Both the position numbers and the translations under genes were made by a program. The notes beneath the pieces were generated by a model. The model ran no database searches. It was not told the DNA's origin and saw only the letters and a program-made list of their open reading frames with translations. From Actinomadura litoris (GTDB lineage Bacteria; Actinomycetota; Actinomycetes; Streptosporangiales; Streptosporangiaceae): a DNA stretch of 64,000 bases. Of the stretch, positions 26,230-34,362 are shown in pieces (position 1 is the stretch's first letter; the number at the start of each line of letters is the position of its first letter). The stretch lies in contig NZ_WOFH01000013.1 of assembly GCF_009733595.1 (NCBI RefSeq), positions 214,345-278,344 on the forward strand, given 5' to 3'.

Positions 26230-27087
26230 GTGCACATCTTCCTGGCCGGCGCCACCGGGGTCCTCGGACGGCACATCCTCCCGCTCCTTCTCGACCAAGG
26301 CCATCAGGTCACCGCCCTGACCCGCGGCGACGACGGCGCGGCGGCGATTAGGTCCAGGGGCGCCTCCGCCGTGATCGGAGACGTCCATGACCGCGGGGAA
26401 CTCGCCCGCATCGTCGGCGCGGCCGCACCCGACGTCGTGATGCACCAGCTCACCGACCTGAGCGGCGGCAGCAGCGACGCCAACGCCCGGATACGGACGA
26501 TCGGCACCCGCAACCTGGTCGACGCGGCCCGCGCCGCGAAGGTCCGGCGGATCGTCGCGCAGAGCATCGCGTGGGCGTACGAGGGCGGCCCGGATCCTGC
26601 CGATGAGGACGCCCCGCTCGACCTGACCGCGCCGGTTCCACGCAGGACGACCATCGAGGGCGTCGCGGCACTGGAGAGGGCGGTGAGCGAGCTGCCCGAG
26701 TGGGTGGTGCTGCGATACGGGCTCCTCTACGGGCCCGGCACCTGGTACACGCCGGGCGGGCTCATCGCCGACAAGGCGCATGCGGGCACGCTCGCGACTT
26801 CGGACGATGTCAGTAGTTTCGTCCACATCGGGGACGCCGCCACCGCCGCCGTCCAGGCGCTCGCCTGGCCGTCCGGCGCGACGGTCAACGTCGTCGACGA
26901 CGAGCCCGCCGCCGCCCGGGACTGGGTGCCCGTCTTCTGCGAGGCCGTCGCGGCACCGCCGCCGCCGGACGGACCGTCGGCGCCCCGGGCCCCCTGGGCG
27001 CGCGGAGCCGACAACCATTACGCGCGCAAGCACCTCGGCTGGGTTCCGGCGCACCCGTCGTGGCGCCTCGGGTTCTTCGCCGAGTAA
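26230..27087 (+). CDS. NAD-dependent epimerase/dehydratase
   Basis: 285 residues from GTG 26230, with CTGAGGA just upstream. Extended short-chain dehydrogenase fold: HIFLAGATGVLGRHIL (GATGVLG 7-13), VIGDVHD, GTRNLVDAARAAKVRRIV. VVLRYGLLYGPGTWY and VNVVDDEPA are typical of the family. The usual YxxxK is not obvious after AWAYEGG, so catalysis may be atypical. It is cotranscribed with the cupin gene. Confidence 0.82.
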   Translation: MHIFLAGATGVLGRHILPLLLDQGHQVTALTRGDDGAAAIRSRGASAVIGDVHDRGELARIVGAAAPDVVMHQLTDLSGGSSDANARIRTIGTRNLVDAARAAKVRRIVAQSIAWAYEGGPDPADEDAPLDLTAPVPRRTTIEGVAALERAVSELPEWVVLRYGLLYGPGTWYTPGGLIADKAHAGTLATSDDVSSFVHIGDAATAAVQALAWPSGATVNVVDDEPAAARDWVPVFCEAVAAPPPPDGPSAPRAPWARGADNHYARKHLGWVPAHPSWRLGFFAE

Positions 27088-27129
27088 TCCAGCAGCATTT
27101 CGTTGTCTATGCCCGACAAGAGGTGGCCG

Positions 27130-28143
27130 ATGGACATCACCGCGCTCTTCCTCGCCGGCGCCGGGATGGGGCTGACGGCCGGGGGCACCACCTGCGCCGC
27201 CGTGCAGTTCGGCCTGCTCACCGGCGCCATCCGGGACGGCGGCGGGCCGCGGCCGGTCGCGTCGTTCCTGACGGCCAAGCTGGCCTCCCACACGGTGCTC
27301 GGGGCGCTGCTCGGGCTGGCCGGCGGCGCGGTGCAGCCGGGGCCGCGGGTCCGGGGCGCGCTGCTGACGGCGGCGGCGCTGGTCCTCGCCCTGTTCGCGC
27401 TCGACCTGCTGGGCTTCGGCCCGGCCCGGCGCCTACCGCGCCGCCGGAGCGCCGCGGAGCCCGTCCCCGCGGAAGGTCGCGCGGGGCTCCCGGGCCACTG
27501 CGCGCCGTCCATGCGGCCGCAGACGAGGCGCCGGCGGCGGCCCTGGGCGCTGGGGGCGGCGACCGTGCTGGTGCCGTGCGGGCTGACCCTGTCGGCGGAG
27601 CTGCTCGCGGTCACGTCGCGCTCCGCGCTCGGCGGCGCGGTGGTGATGGGCGCGTTCGTGCTCGGCACTGCGCCGCTGTTCGGCCTCGCCGGCCTGGCCG
27701 CCGGGCGCGTCCTCGCGGTGCTGCGCGGGCGGCTCGCGGCGCTGCCCGCACTCGTGCTCGTCGTGGCCGCCGGATGGACGCTGCTGTCGGGGCTGCGGCT
27801 CGGCGGCCGGCTCCCCTCCGGCGGCGGGACGGCCTCGGCGGCCGACTCGGCGCGGTTCGTGCGGACCGACGCGTCCGGCACGCAGGTCGTCACCGTCTGG
27901 GCTCTCGACCAGGGCTACCGGCCCGCGCTCGCCACGGCGCGCGCGGGCGTCCCGACCGTCCTGGTGCTGCGCACGCACGGTACGCGGGGGCACACACGGG
28001 CGTTCACCATCCCCGGACGCGGGAAGGACGTGATCCTCCCGGAGAACGGAGACACCCGGATCGACCTCGGCACCCCGGGGCCAGGCCGGATGCGGTTCGT
28101 GTGCGCGTCCGGCCACTTCCCCGGGGCGATCACCTTCCAGTAG
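27130..28143 (+). CDS. TauE/SafE (UreH-like) membrane protein with cupredoxin-like tail
   Basis: 337 residues. The N-terminal half has about six membrane segments, with Cys22 in GGTTCAAVQFG and VPCGLTLSAEL, in the DsbD/UreH/SafE style. A Pro/Arg-rich loop separates two three-helix halves. The last ~100 residues form a beta-rich domain ending MRFVCASGHFPGAITFQ, with a cupredoxin-like Cys...His end that could bind copper on the outer face. AGAGGTGG precedes ATG 27130. It may handle a metal; the specific role is unknown. Confidence 0.7.
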   Translation: MDITALFLAGAGMGLTAGGTTCAAVQFGLLTGAIRDGGGPRPVASFLTAKLASHTVLGALLGLAGGAVQPGPRVRGALLTAAALVLALFALDLLGFGPARRLPRRRSAAEPVPAEGRAGLPGHCAPSMRPQTRRRRRPWALGAATVLVPCGLTLSAELLAVTSRSALGGAVVMGAFVLGTAPLFGLAGLAAGRVLAVLRGRLAALPALVLVVAAGWTLLSGLRLGGRLPSGGGTASAADSARFVRTDASGTQVVTVWALDQGYRPALATARAGVPTVLVLRTHGTRGHTRAFTIPGRGKDVILPENGDTRIDLGTPGPGRMRFVCASGHFPGAITFQ

Positions 28144-28149
28144 CCGGCC

Positions 28150-28775
28150 GATGATGGCTGCGGCGAGGGTCATGAGGGCTCTGTGGATGTCGTCGCGGAT
28201 ACCCAGCGGATGCGCAACCGGCCGAACCGGTGCGGCAGGGCGATCGCCGCTCGACGACGTAGCGCTGCGCGGCCGGATGCCCTCGGCGCGGACGAGGCGG
28301 CGGTGTTCGCCGTGGTCCTAGCCGCGTTCGTCCGGCAGGCAGCCCGGTCTCCGGCAGAGCCCTCCAACCCGGCACGGATGCGCGGCACCCGGTCCAGCAG
28401 TGGGACGAGTTGGGTGACGTCGTCAGCGACACCGCCGGCGCCATCTCGTGGGCCGTTGGAGCCCGGCCAGGCCCGGTTCCGGGCCGCCCTTGAGCGCCCG
28501 GACGTGCGAGCTGTCGATCATCGCCTGGTCCAGGCCGGCCCCTCGGCGGCGTGCAATCCCTCCAGCAGCAGCCGGTGCAAGGCGTCCCACGCCCCGGCCT
28601 GGTGCCACTCGGCCTGCACGTCGTTCCCGACCGCGAACCCCGGTTCCTGCGGCAGGAACTTCCAGCGGCTCCCGGTGTGCGGCACGAACAAGATCCCGCA
28701 GGGCACCTGGCGGTCGTCCAGCCGCTTGCGCTTACGCGCTCCCCCTCAGCAGCAGCGGCTCGACCCGTTCCCACG
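28150..28775 (-). pseudogene. Degenerate IS5-family transposase
   Basis: Pieces of one transposase appear in different minus-strand frames, in order. CGILFVPHTGSRWKFLPQEPGF lies near 28640-28700, MIDSSHVRALKGGPE near 28490-28525, DDVTQLVPLLDRVPR near 28380-28430 and FGRLRIRWVSATT near 28185-28230. Frameshifts and deletions remove most of the DDE core. No terminal inverted repeats were recognised. Confidence 0.7.
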
Positions 28776-28829
28776 GGCTGTCGGCCCTCACCATAAATCG
28801 CGTCGTATGCGCATTCTGATATGGCCTTT

Positions 28830-30221
28830 TTAGCCCGTCACAGCGTCGACCAGCTCGGCCAGCGCCTCCAGAGCACGCTTCCAGGTGTGCGGAGGAGGTG
28901 TGGCGAAGCCGAGGATGAGCCCGGCCGGCCGTTCGCCGGCCGGCTCATGCCAGTAGCCCTCGGTGTGCAGGCCGTGCAGGTGGAGTCCGGCATAGCGGCC
29001 GGTGTCCACCAGCCGTCCCTCCTCTTCGGCCGACCCGACCGGCATGAGGGCGTGCAGGCCCGCGGCCACTCCGTCCAGCGGTGCCGCGAGCCGCTCCGCC
29101 AGTTCGGTGCGCCGCCGCCGGTAGACCAGCCGGGCCCGCCGTATGTGCCGGTCGTAGTCGCCGCGTTCCACCAGGTCGGCGAACGCGAGCTGGTGGAACG
29201 CGGGCACCGCGGTACCGGTCTCCGCCACGGCCGCCAGCACGGCCTCGCGCAGCGTCGGCGGCACGACCAGCCAGCCGAGGCGCATCCCCGGGGACAGCGA
29301 CTTGCTGGCGCTTCCCGCGTAGACGACCCGGTCGGGGGCCAGCGCCTGCACCGCCCCGACCGGCTGCCGGTCGTAGCGGAACTCACCGTCGTAGTCGTCC
29401 TCGACCAGGAAGCCGTCCCGCCGCCGCGCCCACGCGACGAACCCCGCCCGGACGGCCGGTGCCAGCACCACCCCGCGGGGGTACTGGTGCGCGGGCGTGA
29501 GCAGCGCCGCCCCCACATGCTCCGTCAACCCGGCGGGATCCGCACCGTCCGCGCCGACGCTCAGCGGCACGACGTCCATCCCGGCCGCGCGCAGCAGCCA
29601 CCGATGCTGCGGAAGTCCGGGATCCTCCGTGGCCACGCAGCGTACGCCCAGGCTCCGCAGCGCCCGCCCCACCAGCGCCAGCCCGTTCGCGAACCCCGCC
29701 GTCACCACCACTGATTCGGCGTCGGCCGCCACGCCACGGGTGCGTGCGACGTAGCGGGCGATCGTCGATCTCAGCACCGGCAGCCCGGCAGGCTCCCCGT
29801 AGTCCCATGCCGCCGGCTCGGCCGACGCCGCCGCCCGCCGCACCGCCGAGGCCCACATCGTCCGCGGGAACGAACTGAGATCCGGTCGTCCCGGCTGGAG
29901 GTCGAACTCGGGATCCGGCCGCGACACCCGCGGCTCGGTTCGCGGTCCGGCGTCCGCCACCGGGATATCGGCCACCCACGTGCCCGAGCCCGGCTCCCCC
30001 GTCAGCCATCCTTCCGCGATCAGCTGGCCGTAGACCTGGACGACCGTCCCCCGGGACACGCCGAGATCGGCCGCCAGGCTCCGGCTCCCCGGCAGCCGGG
30101 CACCGGCCGGAAGCCTCCCGGAGCGGACCGCCTCGCGCAGCGCGATCTCGATGGCCCGTCCCGCCCCGGCGCCGCGCGGCACGTCAAGGTGCAGATCAAG
30201 CCCGACCCCACGCTCGTCCAT
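28830..30221 (-). CDS. MocR-family regulator (GntR HTH + aminotransferase domain)
   Basis: 463 residues. The N-terminal GntR winged helix (about 20-85) contains LPGSRSLAADLGVSRGTVVQ. The fold-type-I aminotransferase domain (about 115-460) contains VEDDYDGEFRYD and the PLP-lysine region YAGSASKSLSPGMRLGW. ATG 30221 fits the family start. Such proteins (PdxR, GabR) sense PLP or amino acids. The 3' end abuts the transposase remnant. Its target is not apparent. Confidence 0.88.
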   Translation of the reverse strand: MDERGVGLDLHLDVPRGAGAGRAIEIALREAVRSGRLPAGARLPGSRSLAADLGVSRGTVVQVYGQLIAEGWLTGEPGSGTWVADIPVADAGPRTEPRVSRPDPEFDLQPGRPDLSSFPRTMWASAVRRAAASAEPAAWDYGEPAGLPVLRSTIARYVARTRGVAADAESVVVTAGFANGLALVGRALRSLGVRCVATEDPGLPQHRWLLRAAGMDVVPLSVGADGADPAGLTEHVGAALLTPAHQYPRGVVLAPAVRAGFVAWARRRDGFLVEDDYDGEFRYDRQPVGAVQALAPDRVVYAGSASKSLSPGMRLGWLVVPPTLREAVLAAVAETGTAVPAFHQLAFADLVERGDYDRHIRRARLVYRRRRTELAERLAAPLDGVAAGLHALMPVGSAEEEGRLVDTGRYAGLHLHGLHTEGYWHEPAGERPAGLILGFATPPPHTWKRALEALAELVDAVTG

Positions 30222-30255
30222 CACACCCTGTGATACCTGTCCGGCGCCGGGAGCG

Positions 30256-30564
30256 CTACGACCGGTCTGCAAGTTGCCGGTACCAGCGGGTCTCGGGTGC
30301 CCGCAGAGCCGAGAGGGTCTCCAGGAAGCACTGGTGGGTGTGTTGAGCGGGCCGATCGGCCGGGAGCAGGTCGGGGCCGCGGAGGACGAACATACGGTAG
30401 TCGTCGCCGATCTCGTCGAGCTTCCAGCACCGCGCCGCCCGTTCGGCGCCCGCTGCGCGGAACAGGTCGTATCGTGCGCTCGGCTCGGTCGCCAGGACCC
30501 GTTCCGCCTCGGGCTCCCGCGCGTAGTCGCCGAAGACGTCGAACGCGACCGACTTCGCCTGCAC
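30256..30564 (-). pseudogene. Internally deleted PaaX-family regulator
   Basis: 102-codon open frame with normal codon bias. MQAKSVAFDVFGDYAREPE looks like the start of PaaX-type repressors. ARCWKLDEIGDDYR and the end FLETLSALRAPETRWYRQLA resemble their C-terminal part. Family members are ~270 residues, so about 160 residues, including most of the winged helix, are missing. It could also be an unrelated small protein. Confidence 0.45.
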
Positions 30565-30803
30565 CGCCGCCCTTCCCCCTCCCTGCCCTGTGCCACTCAG
30601 CGCCCGAGCGCCACCGTGCCCATCATGGTCAGCGGTAGGTTATCGACCACGAGAAGCACCTCCGGCAGCGTGAAACGCCGATCAGTGCGGAGCGGATCTT
30701 CGATCGTCGTCGCCCCGGATCCCTCTCCACTACCCAAGAAGAAGCGCCTGACCGTCGAGCAGGCCAAGGCGGTGCGCATGCGCCCTCAAATCCACGAGCC
30801 TCG

Positions 30804-31190
30804 GTGCCGACCCCCATCTGCCCCTGGTCGACCCCATCCCAACCCCGTGGGGTCTGCCAGCAGACCAGCACCAGGGTCGCCATCGAGGACGGCGCCAAGC
30901 ACTGGCAACCGCGGGCCTACGGCAGTCCGGAATGGCAAAAGATCTACGGACGGCTCCGCAACACCGTCGAAGGCATGAACGGTTACGCCAAGGCCGACGC
31001 CCACGAAGGCATCGAACACGGCCTCGCCGCGCAGAGCCTGCTGCCGGCCTTCCAACCGGCCCACGCCAACGAGCGCAAGATCAACGCCTGGCTCGCCACG
31101 CTCCCCGGCCCCGACGGACACCCCCGCCGCCGGGCACATCACCCCGCCCGCAGCCTGAAGACCCAAGGACTGGGGCGCCCTCGTACCTGG
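30804..31190 (+). pseudogene. 3' remnant of an actinobacterial transposase-like gene
   Basis: GAKHWQPRAYGSPEWQKIYG, RLRNTVEGMNGYAKADAHE, AAQSLLPAFQPAHANERKIN and LATLPGPDGHPRRR match the C-terminal end of a mobile-element protein widespread in actinomycetes. KKKRLTVEQAKAVRMRPQIH upstream (about 30728-30790) in another frame may belong to the same gene. The N-terminal catalytic part is missing. Confidence 0.6.
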
Positions 31191-31228
31191 CTGACCCATC
31201 GGTCCCCGCGATCGCAGCGGACCGGCCT

Positions 31229-31269
31229 CCGTAACGACAAAGACCCCGAGGCTTGCCAGCTTCGGGGTC
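31229..31269 (-). terminator. Terminator hairpin of tRNA-Leu, copy 2 of a duplicated element
   Basis: GACCCCGAgGCT-tgcc-AGCtTCGGGGTC (31242-31269) is a near-perfect stem. It lies 43 bases beyond the tRNA-Leu 3' end and is followed on the minus strand by TTTGTC. The same sequence with flanks occurs at 21965-22006. Confidence 0.65.
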
Positions 31270-31312
31270 GTTTCGTCACTGTGGGGCTACGACTTTCGTC
31301 TGTGCCCCCGAG

Positions 31313-31395
31313 TGGGCGAGGAGGGATTTGAACCCTCACATCCTTTCGGACACACGGACCTGAACCGTGCGCGTCTGCCGTTCCGCCACCCGCCC
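31313..31395 (-). tRNA. tRNA-Leu(CAG)
   Basis: 83 nt. The acceptor stem GGGCGGG pairs with CTCGCCC, with discriminator A. The anticodon arm is CACGG-TTCAGGT-CCGTG (anticodon CAG). A long variable arm of the class II type follows, then the T arm GAGGG-TTCAAAT-CCCTC. CCA is not encoded. Mobile-element debris lies directly beyond its 3' side. Confidence 0.92.
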
Positions 31396-31523
31396 GTGGG
31401 TGTCGGCCCGTCTCCGGGCGCTCGAAAAGGCTAGCACGCGCTGAGCAGTGGTTAGGTATCCAGATACGTCGAGCGAACCTTCGCACCGATACGATCGTCT
31501 ACCAGTGGGGAAGGGAGGTGCCC

Positions 31524-32279
31524 GTGGGCGTCATTCAGCGCTTCGAGCGACGGCTTGAGGGCATGGTCGAAGGGGCCTTCGCCCGTGCCTTCAAGTCGGA
31601 GCTCCAGCCGGTCGAGGTGGCCAGCGCTGTGCAGCGCGAGATGGACGATCGGGCGGCGATCGTGGCGCAGGGCCGCACGCTGGTTCCGAACGACTTCGTC
31701 GTCGAGATCTCTCAGCAGGACGGGCAGCGGCTGCAGGTGTACGCCGACAGCCTGAGCCAGGAGCTGGCCAACCTCGCGCGCGAGTACGCGAAGGAGCAGG
31801 GGTACTCCTTCGTGGGCCCGGTGCGGGTGCGGTTCGAGAACGCCGGCGACCTCGCCACGGGCATGTTCCGCATCAGGTCCGGTGTCATCAGGGGCTCGAC
31901 CGTCGAGGGCGGGGAGATCCGCCAGCCGGTGAGCGACGTGCCTCAGGGGGGCAGGGGGGGTGCCTTCGGGGGGCATCCGCGGCTGCTGGTGACGACGGCG
32001 GTGGAGGGTTCCGACACCACTCAGCGCACTTATGAGATCAACACTCCGGTCACCCTGCTGGGCCGCGGCACCGACTGCGACCTGCGCCTCGTTGATCCCG
32101 GCGTGTCCCGGCACCATGCCGAGATCCGCGTAGAAGGTCCCGAAATCGTGCTCGTGGATCTAGGGTCGACCAACGGCTCGTTCGTGAACGGGCAGCCGAT
32201 CCGGCGGGTGACGCTGGTCGACGGCTCCCGCGTCACGATGGGTCGCACCACGCTTGTTTTCCGCCGCGACAGGGAGTAA
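31524..32279 (+). CDS. fhaA: FHA-domain protein FhaA
   Basis: 251 residues. The N-terminal DUF3662 domain (MGVIQRFERRLEGMVEGAFA, LQPVEVASAVQREMDDRA, about 1-115) is followed by a linker and a C-terminal FHA domain (about 170-250) with LLGRGTDCDLRL, SRHHAEI and STNGSFVNG. FhaA binds phosphothreonine on PknB-type kinases and their substrates (MurJ) to regulate peptidoglycan synthesis. GTG 31524 is 5 bases after AAGGGAGG. It is the first gene of the division operon. Confidence 0.92.
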   Translation: MGVIQRFERRLEGMVEGAFARAFKSELQPVEVASAVQREMDDRAAIVAQGRTLVPNDFVVEISQQDGQRLQVYADSLSQELANLAREYAKEQGYSFVGPVRVRFENAGDLATGMFRIRSGVIRGSTVEGGEIRQPVSDVPQGGRGGAFGGHPRLLVTTAVEGSDTTQRTYEINTPVTLLGRGTDCDLRLVDPGVSRHHAEIRVEGPEIVLVDLGSTNGSFVNGQPIRRVTLVDGSRVTMGRTTLVFRRDRE

Positions 32280-32290
32280 CCCCGACTCCG

Positions 32291-32800
32291 ATGACCCCAT
32301 TCACCCTCACGCTGATCAAGCTGGCGTTCCTCGCGGTGCTCTGGCTCTTCGTCATCGCGGCCGTCGGCGTGATCAGGGCCGACCTGTTCGGTTCGAAGGC
32401 GGCCGCGAAGGCGGCCTCGCGGGCGGCGCAGCCGCCCCGTCCGGCCAAGGCCGCGGCCAAACAGTCCAAGGCGCAGCGCGCGCCGCAGCGCAGTGGCGCC
32501 CAGCACGGCTCCCCGACGAAACTGGTGGTCGTCCAGGGCGAGCGGGCGGGCACCGTCATCGATCTCACGGGAGTGCCCATCACCATCGGTCGGGCGAATG
32601 ACGCCACGCTCGTTGTGACCGACGACTACGCTTCGAGCCGGCATGCCCGACTTTATGCGCAGGACGGTCAGTGGATCGTGGAAGATCTCGGCTCGACCAA
32701 TGGCACATATCTCGGACGCACGAAGGTGAGCCGGCCGATGCCGGTGCCGCCCGGCGTCCCGGTCCGGATCGGCAAGACCGTGATCGAGCTGCGCAAATGA
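32291..32800 (+). CDS. fhaB: FHA-domain protein FhaB (FipA)
   Basis: 169 residues. One N-terminal membrane helix (about 8-28, LIKLAFLAVLWLFVIAAVGV), an Ala/Lys/Gln-rich linker, and a C-terminal FHA domain (about 78-165) with ITIGRANDATLVV, SSRHARL and STNGTYLGR. In mycobacteria this protein links kinase signalling to FtsZ/FtsQ at the septum. It shares ATGA with pstP. Confidence 0.92.
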   Translation: MTPFTLTLIKLAFLAVLWLFVIAAVGVIRADLFGSKAAAKAASRAAQPPRPAKAAAKQSKAQRAPQRSGAQHGSPTKLVVVQGERAGTVIDLTGVPITIGRANDATLVVTDDYASSRHARLYAQDGQWIVEDLGSTNGTYLGRTKVSRPMPVPPGVPVRIGKTVIELRK

Positions 32801-34362
32801 CCCTGGGAATCCGCTACGCCGCGCGCTCTGACGTCGGCATGCTGCGCGAGGGCAACGAGGACTCCGCGTACGCGGGCGCCCATCTGCTCGCGGTGGCCGA
32901 CGGCATGGGCGGGCACGTCGGCGGCGAGATCGCGAGCGCGGCGGCGATCGAGGCGCTGCGCGGGCTGGACAAGGACCTCCCCGCGACCGAGCTGCTGGCC
33001 GCGCTGGAGCACACGGTCAAGACGGCCAACGACAACCTGCACCGCATCGTCGAGTCCGACCCCGCGCTCCAGGGCATGGGGACGACGCTGACCGCGATGC
33101 TGTGGGCGGGCAACCAGGTCGCGCTGGTGCACATCGGGGACTCCCGCGCGTACCTGCTGCGGGACGGCAGCCTGTTCCAGATCACGCACGACCACACGCT
33201 GGTGCAGTCCCTGGTGGACGAGGGACGCATCAGCCCCGACGAGGCGGCCTCGCACCCCCAGCGCTCCCTGCTCCTGCGGGCGCTGGACGGGCGCGGCGAG
33301 GTCGATCCCGACCTGTCGCTGCGCGAGGCGAAGGTCGGCGACCGGTACCTGCTGTGCTCGGACGGCCTGTCGGGCGTCGTCACGGCGGAGACGATCTTCC
33401 AGGTGCTGACCGACGTCGCGGACCCGGAGCAGGCCGTCCGGCAGCTCATCGACCTGGCGAACCGGGGCGGCGGCCCCGACAACATCACCTGCGTGGTCGC
33501 GGACGTCGTCGACCTCGGCCGGCAGCCGCCGACGGGCGGCCCCGGGCACGCCGTGGGGGCGGCGGCGAACGCGGGGCCACCGCCCGGCGGCGGTCCCGGC
33601 GCGGGCCCGGCCGACACCCCCGCCGGACGCGCGGCGCAGCTGCGCGACACGATGCCGCAGCCGCCCGTGGCCGTGGACGAGATGCCCCCGCCCGCGCCGA
33701 TGCCGATGGGCGAGCCGATGGCGGGCCCCCCGCAGCAGCCGGCGACGCAGCACGCGCCGGGGCGTGCCAGGCGCGGCGGCGCGCGCAAGTGGACGTGGCT
33801 GGTGGTCGTCGCGGGCGTGGTGGTCGTGGCGGTGGCGGCGGGCGGCGTCTATCTGGTGCAGACCGTCCGGAACGGCTACTACATAGGGGAAGAGGGCGGC
33901 AAGGTCGTCCTGTTCCGGGGGTCGACGGACGAGTTCCCGCTGATCGACCTGTCCCGCAAGGCCGCCGCCAAGGACCAGCCGAACCCGCCGATCCCCGTCG
34001 CCGACCTGCCGCAGAACCTCCAGCAGCAGGTGAAGGGCACCTACTCGGTGAAAGGGCCGGCGGCTCTGAACGAGTTGAAGAACAGCGTGTGCAAGTACGT
34101 TCTCACCGCGGACGGCGGCAAGGTCGCCGTCGCGAAGGGCAAGGGGCAGCGCGACTGCCCGCAGGACAAGCCGAAGGCCACCGACATCGCGATCGACGAC
34201 CTGCCGGACCCTGACCGCGACGCCGTCAACAAGGGCACCCTCGCCTTCGTCGGCCAGGCGGCCGCCGACGCGAAGGTGAACGAGCTGCGCTCCCACGTGG
34301 ACGAGTGCAAGGCGCCCAGCCCGCGAGTGCAGGGCTGTCCGAGCGGCAAGGGCCCTAGATGA
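32797..34362 (+). CDS. pstP: PP2C-type Ser/Thr phosphatase PstP
   Basis: 521 residues. The cytoplasmic PP2C domain covers about 1-235: REGNEDSAY, VADGMGGHVGGE (metal Asp), GMGTTLTAM, IGDSRAYLLR, GGGPDNITCVV. A Pro-rich linker, one membrane helix (about 333-353) and an extracellular tail of ~165 residues follow. It dephosphorylates PknA/PknB and their substrates. The start at ATG 32797 overlaps fhaB, and the end overlaps ftsW, both by ATGA. Confidence 0.93.
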   Translation: MTLGIRYAARSDVGMLREGNEDSAYAGAHLLAVADGMGGHVGGEIASAAAIEALRGLDKDLPATELLAALEHTVKTANDNLHRIVESDPALQGMGTTLTAMLWAGNQVALVHIGDSRAYLLRDGSLFQITHDHTLVQSLVDEGRISPDEAASHPQRSLLLRALDGRGEVDPDLSLREAKVGDRYLLCSDGLSGVVTAETIFQVLTDVADPEQAVRQLIDLANRGGGPDNITCVVADVVDLGRQPPTGGPGHAVGAAANAGPPPGGGPGAGPADTPAGRAAQLRDTMPQPPVAVDEMPPPAPMPMGEPMAGPPQQPATQHAPGRARRGGARKWTWLVVVAGVVVVAVAAGGVYLVQTVRNGYYIGEEGGKVVLFRGSTDEFPLIDLSRKAAAKDQPNPPIPVADLPQNLQQQVKGTYSVKGPAALNELKNSVCKYVLTADGGKVAVAKGKGQRDCPQDKPKATDIAIDDLPDPDRDAVNKGTLAFVGQAAADAKVNELRSHVDECKAPSPRVQGCPSGKGPR

